Translations under genes and position numbers: made by a program
Shown: positions 14,864 through 20,894 of the stretch, piece by piece
Position numbering within the stretch: the first letter of the stretch is position 1
Layout: each line of letters opens with the position of its first letter
The notes under the pieces: model-generated
Database searches by the model: none
What the model saw: only the letters and a program-made list of their open reading frames with translations
Told to the model about the DNA's origin: nothing
NCBI GenBank assembly: GCA_020721745.1
Contig: DYMC01000016.1
Span: 1 to 20,894, forward strand
Length of the DNA: 20,894 bases
Direction of reading: 5' to 3'
DNA from: Lentisphaera sp.
GTDB taxonomy: Bacteria; Verrucomicrobiota; Lentisphaeria; Victivallales; GWF2-50-93

Positions 14864-14891
14864 TTGAAAAAGCGTTTTCGGGGGTTATTTT
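14864..14891 (+). promoter_or_regulatory. Predicted sigma70 promoter of the TadC-like operon
   Basis: TTGAAA (14864-14869) and TATTTT (14886-14891) have a 16-base spacer. The inferred transcription start (about 14898) leaves a leader of only about 7 bases to ATG 14905, or about 19 bases to ATG 14917. The 168-bp gap also holds the upstream region of the divergent YbjQ gene; nothing else is recognised in it. Confidence 0.45.
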
Positions 14892-14904
14892 TACGGAAAA
14901 TTCA

Positions 14905-15804
14905 ATGTCAAGTGCCATGGATCCATTCCTAAGTTCCATAATGACTGTGCTGTCCTCGGTTTTTGCGGGGATATCTGCGTTCTGCGCGACGATCTACGTG
15001 GCCGGGGTTTTCCAGCGCATAGAGGTGGAGACTCCGCAGGAGGATGCGAAGTCGCTTCCGATTCTCATAAAGGTTCTGTTGCCGCTGGCGGTGAACATGA
15101 AGCCGCTTGTGCGCATGGCCTATCTTGCCGAGAGCCGGAGCAGGTTCAAGGAGATGATAATGATGGCCGGTCTGGAGCAGCAGATAGACGAGGAGCAGTT
15201 TCTGGCGGTGAACATGCTCATGGCATTGTTCGGAGCGCTCTTCGCGGTGATATTCTTCTTCGGGGGGCAGGTGCTCATAGGCCTGCTTTTCCTGGTGCTT
15301 CTCTTTCTCTATCCGAGGCTCTGGCTGAATTCCACGATAAAGAAGCGGCATCTCGATATACAGAAGGCGCTGCCGAACGTCCTCGACCTTCTCACTCTTT
15401 CCGTGGAGGCGGGCAAGGACTTTCTCACCTCGCTGAGGGACATTCTGCTCAGGCGCCGCAGGGATGCGCTTTCGGAGGAGCTGGAGAGGACATTCCAGGA
15501 GATACAGCTTGGCAAGCAGAGGAGGGTGGCGCTGAAGGAGCTTGCGCGCAGGGTGCAGCAGCCGGATCTGACCAGTGTGCTCAACGCGATCATACAGGCG
15601 GACGAGCTTGGCGTCAGCATAGGGCACATACTCAGGATACAGGGGGACCAGCTGAGGACGAAGCGGTTCAGCAGGGCGGAGAAGCTGGCGAACGAGGCGC
15701 CGGTGAAGATTCTCTTCCCGCTTGCGCTTTTCATCCTTCCGGCCGTCGTCCTCATCCTCCTCGGGCCGATACTGCTAAAGAGTTTCAAAACACTTTTCAA
15801 CTAG
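14905..15804 (+). CDS. TadC-like type II secretion F-domain membrane protein
   Basis: A 299-aa inner-membrane protein of the GspF/TadC family, the platform protein of Tad/Flp pili and type II secretion. Helices lie at about 12-34, 103-125, 125-140 and 270-295. The T2SSF domain (about 150-290) carries LPNVLDLLTLSVEAGKDF, the TadC-like signature, and ADELGVSIGHILRIQGDQLR. ATG 14905 is uncertain: no good ribosome site precedes it, and ATG 14917 is an alternative. It opens a four-gene operon. The usual partners TadA (ATPase), TadB and pilin are not in the window, so this locus is either part of a dispersed Tad system or a repurposed platform protein. Confidence 0.88.
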   Translation: MSSAMDPFLSSIMTVLSSVFAGISAFCATIYVAGVFQRIEVETPQEDAKSLPILIKVLLPLAVNMKPLVRMAYLAESRSRFKEMIMMAGLEQQIDEEQFLAVNMLMALFGALFAVIFFFGGQVLIGLLFLVLLFLYPRLWLNSTIKKRHLDIQKALPNVLDLLTLSVEAGKDFLTSLRDILLRRRRDALSEELERTFQEIQLGKQRRVALKELARRVQQPDLTSVLNAIIQADELGVSIGHILRIQGDQLRTKRFSRAEKLANEAPVKILFPLALFILPAVVLILLGPILLKSFKTLFN

Positions 15805-15807
15805 AGC

Positions 15808-16236
15808 ATGATAAGAAATCTGTCAAAAAGGACGGTGGTGGCCAGGAGGCCGGTGGTCGCTACGAGGTTCTTCCAGCGCGGCTTCGGCATGATTGGCAGG
15901 CAGTTCGGGGACTTCGACGCGATGGTCTTCCACGACTGCGCAAGCATACACACCATGTTCATGAGCATGAAGATAGACGTGATTTTCCTGGACCAGGACA
16001 ACAGGGCCTGCGAAATTCGCAAGGAGCTCGATGCATGGAGGCCGTTTGTGTCGGCCAGGACGGCGGTCACGGTGATAGAGCTTCCCTGCGGGGCCGTGGA
16101 GGCCTCCGGCACGGAGAAGGGCGACGCCCTCGACCTGAACGCCGAACTGAGCGAGGAGGAGAAGATGAAGCTGGCCGGGGGCGTGATTGGCCTGCAAAGT
16201 GCTGTAATACCGATATCTGCGGAGACTAGAAGATGA
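15808..16236 (+). CDS. DUF192 family protein
   Basis: A 142-aa protein with the DUF192 pattern: TRFFQRGFGMIGR (equivalent to the usual RGLMGR segment), FHDCASIHTMFMSMKIDVIF (the hydrophobic xxMxxxIDVIFLD strand), and a late VIELPCGAVEASG element followed by GDALDLN. There is no signal peptide, whereas many DUF192 proteins are exported. The function of DUF192 is not established. It starts 3 bp after the TadC-like stop, and its TGA overlaps the start of the FHA gene (ATGA), so it is translationally linked to both. An extra acidic tail (about 112-142) follows the domain. Confidence 0.85.
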   Translation: MIRNLSKRTVVARRPVVATRFFQRGFGMIGRQFGDFDAMVFHDCASIHTMFMSMKIDVIFLDQDNRACEIRKELDAWRPFVSARTAVTVIELPCGAVEASGTEKGDALDLNAELSEEEKMKLAGGVIGLQSAVIPISAETRR

Positions 16237-17684
16237 AGCTGTATTTCTCTGGAGCGCCAAAGTCCGATGGAAGCGTGGAACTGACCCCTCCCGGCGTGAG
16301 CCTGGGCAGGGAGCTGGACAACGACATAATTGTCGAGGCCGAGGCGGCGTCACGCTATCACTGCAAGATCTCGTGGCGCGACGGGGACTGGTATCTGAAG
16401 GATCTTGGAAGCACGAACGGGACCAGGCTCAACGGACTGAAAGTTTCCGACGAGATCAAGCTGAAGGAGGGCGACGAGATAGCGGTCGGGTATCAGAAGC
16501 TGGTATTTGGGGTGTCGCCCGCCAAGAAGGCTCCGGGGGGCGTGCCGCCGGCCAAGGAGGGCGGAACCGAGAATCTCAGGGCCGAAGCGGCGAAGCCGGC
16601 CTCCAAGGGGACTAGTCCTCAGTCCTTCTTCGGTTCGCTATTCTCCGCGGACAAGGACAAGAGCGGGGGGGCCGACGATCAGCCGGAGAAGTCGAAATAC
16701 TTCCAGAAGGAGAAGGTGGAAAGGCCTGACGATGGAGCGAAGAGGAAGCATGCGGGAACGCTTTTCTACCTGATCGTCGTCCTCTTTGCCTTCGTTCTCG
16801 TCGCGGGATTTCTCCTCATCGAGAAACTGCTCTCGGATCAGAAGGCAAAGACTAATCCCGGGATGAAGAAGCCGACGGACGGTGGCGCGCCGCTGTCGGT
16901 GATCTACGAGAAGCAGATATCCACACCGGACAACATATTCCGCTATGAGCTGAGGATAAAGAACAACAAGATAAGCGTCGAGAGGGACGATCTCAAGCAT
17001 TCGATAAGGTTCAGGCGGCAGCAGGAGGTGGCTCCGGAGCTTCTCGAGAACCTGAAGGCGGAGATAAAGAACTGCGATTTCATCGGGGTCGCTCAGCCGC
17101 AGGCGGGGGTGAGCCCGGACAACAGCGACGAGACCAAGGTGCTGACCATCGCATATGGCACGTCGCTCAACTCCGTGAGGATAAAGAACGCCTTCGAGCC
17201 GACTCCATTCCGCGAGGCGGTCAACGCGATCGAATCCTTCTCAAACGACATTTTGAACATCCCGACCATATCCCTGACGGCCGACGAGATGAAGAAGGAG
17301 GCGGAGGATGCCTACGCCAAGGCGGAGATGCTTTTCGCAAACAAAAACGCGAAGAGGGAGAATCTCAAGGAGGCGCTCAAGCGCTATGCCTACGTGATAG
17401 AGCTTCTGGAGTTCTTCGAGCCGAAGCCGGCCATGTATGACCAGGCCTACAGGAAGAGCCAGGAGGCGAAGAAGCTGCTCGACGACGAGGTGAAGCAGCA
17501 CGAGATCAACGCACAGCAGGCGGCGAGACTGAATAGGTGGGACGACGCGATCGCCGCCTACAGGGCGATAACGGAGATGCTTGATCCGGACGACAAGCGC
17601 TACCAGACCGCGAAGGGCAAGCTTCTCAAGATGGAGGAAGCTGTCAGGATAATTAAAAAAAGGGCAAGAAGAAATGACCGCTAA
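16233..17684 (+). CDS. FHA-domain protein with a single membrane segment
   Basis: A 483-aa protein. An N-terminal FHA domain (about 1-95) has G25-R26, S40-R41, H43 and the loop GSTNGTRLNG (N62), the residues that bind phosphothreonine, so it should be a competent phosphopeptide reader. A charged, low-complexity linker (about 96-172) leads to one membrane helix (175-197, LFYLIVVLFAFVLVAGFLLI), which puts FHA in the cytosol and the remaining 285 residues outside. The outer part has a mixed domain, then a helical, TPR-like C-terminus (about 350-480, with repeats such as ALKRYAYVIELLEFF and DAIAAYRAITEML). It overlaps the PEGA gene by 11 bp. A link between cytoplasmic phosphorylation and an envelope structure is inferred. 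Confidence 0.88.
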   Translation: MKLYFSGAPKSDGSVELTPPGVSLGRELDNDIIVEAEAASRYHCKISWRDGDWYLKDLGSTNGTRLNGLKVSDEIKLKEGDEIAVGYQKLVFGVSPAKKAPGGVPPAKEGGTENLRAEAAKPASKGTSPQSFFGSLFSADKDKSGGADDQPEKSKYFQKEKVERPDDGAKRKHAGTLFYLIVVLFAFVLVAGFLLIEKLLSDQKAKTNPGMKKPTDGGAPLSVIYEKQISTPDNIFRYELRIKNNKISVERDDLKHSIRFRRQQEVAPELLENLKAEIKNCDFIGVAQPQAGVSPDNSDETKVLTIAYGTSLNSVRIKNAFEPTPFREAVNAIESFSNDILNIPTISLTADEMKKEAEDAYAKAEMLFANKNAKRENLKEALKRYAYVIELLEFFEPKPAMYDQAYRKSQEAKKLLDDEVKQHEINAQQAARLNRWDDAIAAYRAITEMLDPDDKRYQTAKGKLLKMEEAVRIIKKRARRNDR

Positions 17685-19002
17685 AATACTGAAAACTCTC
17701 TGTGTCGCAGTTCTATGCGCCGTCGTGGCCTCCTGTGGGGCGAAGAAGGAGCCGGCCCCCGCAGTCATAGGCATAACGAGTTCGCCGGACAAGGCAAAGG
17801 TGCTCTACAAGGGCAAGGAGGCGGGGCTGACTCCTTTCGAGGTGAAGACTAGGGCCGGCTCATACATCTTCGAGCTGGAGAAGCTGAACTGCAAACCGAA
17901 GTTCATCAAGGTGACTGTCGCCGACGGCGAGAGGAGGGACGTGGAGGTCTCGCTCGAGGAAATAGTCTCCTCGGTGATGATAGACTCGACCCCTCAGGAG
18001 GCGATAGTCGAGGTCGAGGGAAGGGAGATAGGCCAGACACCGATAATCCTGCACGAGCAGAAGATTGGCGTGCACAAGGCGATACTCAAGAAGCCCGGCA
18101 TGGTGCCGGTGGAGGTCTCCTGGACCGTCGAGGACGGCCGCCCCCAGATGGTCAAGGCGAACCTCTCCTCCAACATGGGTGTCATAAAGGTGAATGTATC
18201 CCCTGCCCACGCGCAGATAGCGATAGACGGCAGGCCGCGCGGCAAGTCCCCGTTCACCGAAAACATCGAGCAGGGCGAGCACACCGTGACTGTCGAGGCG
18301 CCGGGATACCAGAAGCACGAGCAGAAGATCGTGGTGGAGAGAACCCGCGAGGCGTCTCTGAACATCGCGCTGAATGTCCTCCCGGGCACGATCAACGTCT
18401 CCTCGGAGCCGGCGGAGGCGACCATTTCCATGGACGGGAAGCTCGTCGGCAAGGCACCAGTCTCCATCCCCGGACTCCAGCCGGGCAAATACCAGATCAC
18501 CGCGGAGAAGCAGGGCTACGACAATGCAGCCAGGGAGGTCGAGCTCGCCGCAGGCGCCACGGCCGACGTGACGATAACGCTAGACACGAACATGGGCGGC
18601 ATAGACATAGCCGCCAATCCCCCGGGGCTGACTGTCTATCTCGACGGCAGGAGGATAGGCAGGACCGAGCGGGGGGAGAGCGAGAAGCAGTCCAGGATAT
18701 TCGAGATCAGGGGGCTCACCTTCGGGAAGCATGTCGTCAGGGTCTCCCACGCGAGAGCCACGCCGCAGGACCAGGTCATCGAGGTTGATGTCAAAAAGGG
18801 GCAGATCGCCAGGCCCAAGCCCGTCAACATGTGGGTCGCGGACTGCATAATCAAGTTCAAGAACAACAAGAAGGAGGTCAGGGGTCGTCTCAGGGAGGAG
18901 GCCCGGACCAAGGTTTTCTTCGAGCCAGAACCCGGTGTCGCCATAAGCTACGACAGGGATGAAATTCTCTCCATCGAGCGCCTCAAGATGGACGAGGAGT
19001 GA
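17674..19002 (+). CDS. PEGA-repeat lipoprotein
   Basis: A 442-aa exported lipoprotein. The signal peptide MTAKILKTLCVAVLCAVVAS ends at a lipobox with Cys21. About five tandem PEGA-type beta repeats of 60-70 residues follow (roughly 33-95, 98-165, 170-237, 239-305, 308-385). They are recognisable from VSPAHAQIAIDGRPRGKSPF, SSEPAEATISMDGKLVGKAP and ANPPGLTVYLDGRRIG. Each has the form P-x-A-x-V-x-V-D-G-x-x-x-G-x-x-P. The C-terminal 55 residues form a separate short domain. PEGA repeats occur in surface and envelope proteins and probably bind other proteins or cell-wall components. It is the last gene of the TadC-DUF192-FHA operon, starting inside the FHA gene. Its TGA lies inside an inverted repeat (18998-19043). 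Confidence 0.88.
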   Translation: MTAKILKTLCVAVLCAVVASCGAKKEPAPAVIGITSSPDKAKVLYKGKEAGLTPFEVKTRAGSYIFELEKLNCKPKFIKVTVADGERRDVEVSLEEIVSSVMIDSTPQEAIVEVEGREIGQTPIILHEQKIGVHKAILKKPGMVPVEVSWTVEDGRPQMVKANLSSNMGVIKVNVSPAHAQIAIDGRPRGKSPFTENIEQGEHTVTVEAPGYQKHEQKIVVERTREASLNIALNVLPGTINVSSEPAEATISMDGKLVGKAPVSIPGLQPGKYQITAEKQGYDNAAREVELAAGATADVTITLDTNMGGIDIAANPPGLTVYLDGRRIGRTERGESEKQSRIFEIRGLTFGKHVVRVSHARATPQDQVIEVDVKKGQIARPKPVNMWVADCIIKFKNNKKEVRGRLREEARTKVFFEPEPGVAISYDRDEILSIERLKMDEE

Positions 19003-19043
19003 ATACTGTCGCCACATGCATTCGCCCGGGGTAAATATTCACT
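18998..19043. repeat. Inverted repeat spanning the PEGA gene stop codon
   Basis: AGTGAATA (18998-19005) and TATTCACT (19036-19043) form an 8-bp inverted repeat around a 30-base spacer; the TGA stop is inside the left arm. The word GTAAATATTCAC at 19031 is shared with 12799. No T-tract follows, so it is not a clear terminator. Confidence 0.4.
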
Positions 19044-19084
19044 GAACTCTTGCTTGCTGAATTCCCGCCGGGGGGCGCTTGATC

Positions 19085-20779
19085 ATGATGAGTTTTTACC
19101 ACAATTTTTTTCGCTCCGAATCCATGCGCAGGAGAGTAATTGACCTGCTGATCTGCGCAATTCTGCCTTTCATCGCGTCGCTGCTGCTCATCTACGAGAC
19201 CTTTGATTATCCGGAGACTTTTTTACACAACGACGCGGATCTGTATGCCGCCATGAATAGAAGCACGGATATGGCGGCCTACATGGAGCATGCGCATGAG
19301 ATTCTCGACGGACGGATGCGGAAGGAGCCTTTTTACAGAGCGCCGCTGTATTCATTTTTCCTTGCCGCCGTGTTCATCTTCTCCGAAAAGATACTGGCCA
19401 TAGCGCTGCTGCAGTCAGTGCTTTTTGCCGCGACGGCGTTCCTGGTTTTTGAAACGACCAGGCTCTTTTTTGGGCGCGGGGCGGGTTTCCTGTCCGTGTC
19501 GCTTATCCTGCTTAGCGGCTTTTTCCAGTTTTGGGTGATAATACCACACACTGCCGTCCTGGAGGCTTTTCTCTCGTCTTTGTCGCTGTATGCGTTGAGC
19601 CTCCTGGTTTGCGAATTTCGCAAATCCGATGCTGTCCTTGCCGGGGCGAGCCTTGCTGTCTTGTGCCTGGTCAGGCCGAATTTTCTCGCTGTTGCGCCAA
19701 TTGTGCTGCTTGGGATTTTCATCATGAAGGGCGGGGACGGTGAAAGCTTGAAGAAAATCATTGGAAATGCCGTGTTGAGCGCTTCCGCCGGATTTCTGGT
19801 ATTGTCTCCGGTATTGCTCTGGAACAACATCCACTCGGATTCGTTTGTTTTGCTCTCGACGAACGGGGCGCCCACCTGGCTTTCAGCAAACAGCGCTGAC
19901 TCCGTGGTCGAGAACTTCATATATCCGAAGGGCGGGCCGATGAAGTTTTACTCCACTGAATTCTGGCTTCACCAATTCAGAAAAGCGCTTGCCTTCTGCA
20001 AGAACAGGGAATATCCGCAAAATGTATCTTTTTATGTCTTTAGGCATTTTTCATTGATGCTTAAGATGCAGGTGATAGGCTTCGGCATGATTTTTGCCTC
20101 CTTCGTTGCATCTGCCGTGTATTTTTTCCCCATGATGAGGAGGGTTTGGCACATATACGCATTTTCATTCCTCTTTATAGCCACCATAGTTTTATTCTTT
20201 GTCATCGGGCGTTTCAGAATCACGATTTTACCGGCGCTGATTGTGCCGTCCGCCGGATTCATATACTGTTTTTTCCGCGATCTTCGCAGCCGGAAATGCT
20301 CCTCCCGACTGCTTCCCCCTTTGGCTGTGGCCACGGCATTCTTCCTGTTTTCCGAGCCGTGGGTGGAGGCGGATCTGCCCGACTACTGGCTGAACACGGC
20401 GCGCACAGCATTTGCACGAGGCGATATCGGCAGATACAGATACTGTCTTGCTGTGGTGATTGACAAGGCGAATAAAAATTCGAAATCCGCTGGACGGCGG
20501 ATATTGCTCGAATATGCCGCCGCATCTGCCCTGCTTATGGATTTCAAGGAATCGGATTCGATTTTGCGAAGAACGGAGTTCAACGACAGAGATGAATTTG
20601 TAAAAAAAAGCGCTGACGAAATTGATGCTTTGAAAAAAGGCGGCTTGCGTGAAATCACCAGAAAGGCACTGGACGGAGGAAGCGGAGGTGTCATCACGGA
20701 ATTAATACGGATGAAAATGGCGCTTGATCTGCAATGTCCGGACAAGGACGATCCTGCCAGCCGAAGCTCCTGCAACTAA
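19085..20779 (+). CDS. ArnT/PMT-like GT-C membrane glycosyltransferase
   Basis: A 564-aa membrane protein resembling GT39/GT83-type glycosyltransferases, which transfer sugars from polyprenyl-phosphate donors on the outer face of the inner membrane. After TM1 (about 20-38) comes an acidic loop (HNDADLYAAMNRSTDMAAY) and the motif FYRAPLYSFFLA, which corresponds to the conserved P-L-Y element before TM2. About ten helices follow, with LVRPNFLAVAP and WNNIHSDSF typical of the family, and a C-terminal soluble helical tail (about 400-564). ATG 19085 is chosen: a G-rich stretch lies about 9 bases upstream, while the preceding TTG at 19079 is less likely. Acceptor and sugar are unknown. An exact copy of the 13-base palindrome (inverse) sits inside the gene at 19610. 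Confidence 0.8.
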   Translation: MMSFYHNFFRSESMRRRVIDLLICAILPFIASLLLIYETFDYPETFLHNDADLYAAMNRSTDMAAYMEHAHEILDGRMRKEPFYRAPLYSFFLAAVFIFSEKILAIALLQSVLFAATAFLVFETTRLFFGRGAGFLSVSLILLSGFFQFWVIIPHTAVLEAFLSSLSLYALSLLVCEFRKSDAVLAGASLAVLCLVRPNFLAVAPIVLLGIFIMKGGDGESLKKIIGNAVLSASAGFLVLSPVLLWNNIHSDSFVLLSTNGAPTWLSANSADSVVENFIYPKGGPMKFYSTEFWLHQFRKALAFCKNREYPQNVSFYVFRHFSLMLKMQVIGFGMIFASFVASAVYFFPMMRRVWHIYAFSFLFIATIVLFFVIGRFRITILPALIVPSAGFIYCFFRDLRSRKCSSRLLPPLAVATAFFLFSEPWVEADLPDYWLNTARTAFARGDIGRYRYCLAVVIDKANKNSKSAGRRILLEYAAASALLMDFKESDSILRRTEFNDRDEFVKKSADEIDALKKGGLREITRKALDGGSGGVITELIRMKMALDLQCPDKDDPASRSSCN

Positions 20780-20894
20780 TTTTCTTGAATATCCTTGCCG
20801 AGTCAATGGTCCGCCCGCTCCATGCGGGCAGATCATCCCGCCTCGGGCATTTTGCTGCGCAAAATATGTGCAATTTCTGCGAAATTGCTATGGC
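20780..20894. other. Cluster of four short hairpins after the glycosyltransferase
   Basis: No gene is seen. Consecutive stem-loops are GCCCGC/GCGGGC (20813-20829), CCCG/CGGG (20837-20847), TTTTGC/GCAAAA (20850-20864) and GCAATTT/AAATTGC (20870-20888). The arrangement resembles the modular cores of the hairpin elements elsewhere in the window, and the element may continue past the edge. A simple terminator is not evident. Confidence 0.45.

Overview
The window reads as a chromosomal segment of an uncultured-type Gram-negative bacterium of moderate-to-high GC. Outer-membrane efflux parts (TolC, RND), two or three lipoproteins with lipobox cysteines, a TadC-like protein and an FHA/PEGA-repeat gene cluster are present, and Arg AGG and Ile ATA codons are used very freely. 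This mix would suit the PVC/Lentisphaerota-Planctomycetota neighbourhood or a related candidate phylum. That placement is inference; the window has no rRNA or other marker gene. I see no tRNA, CRISPR array or transposase.

Layout. (1) 1-724: hairpin-rich intergenic DNA holding a cobalamin riboswitch on the minus strand, its terminator, a tiny basic ORF (98-193) and a 103-bp inverted-repeat element (copy A). (2) 8826-725, minus strand: an efflux operon reading ArsR-type regulator, HlyD-type lipoprotein adaptor, RND pump, a small unknown protein, an SBF/ACR3-like permease fused to two CBS domains, and a TolC-type lipoprotein. Genes overlap or lie a few bases apart. (3) 8816-9004: a rhomboid protease remnant. 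(4) 9103-12763, plus strand: a DJ-1/PfpI protein, an AT-richer polytopic membrane protein and a GlcD-type FAD oxidase. (5) 12764-13804: palindromic repeats and a Phd-type antitoxin/PIN toxin pair; the toxin is interrupted by a hairpin element (copy B). (6) 14736-13812, minus strand: two YbjQ-family genes separated by copy C. (7) 14905-19002, plus strand: a tight operon of TadC-like protein, DUF192 protein, FHA protein with one membrane segment, and PEGA-repeat lipoprotein. (8) 19085-20779: a GT-C/ArnT-like glycosyltransferase, followed by a hairpin cluster that runs off the window.

The most notable content lies outside the ordinary genes. A family of about 100-115 bp inverted-repeat elements shares termini (TGAG, then CC or GT, then AATTGCAAAA) but has exchangeable palindromic cores. 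One copy interrupts the PIN toxin gene so cleanly that removing it with one copy of a short direct repeat restores a 143-codon PIN reading frame. Separately, a 13-base near-palindrome, TGCGAAATTCGCA, occurs five times in coding, intergenic and riboswitch DNA, far more than chance predicts. Several genes also have their stop codon inside the first bases of an inverted repeat.
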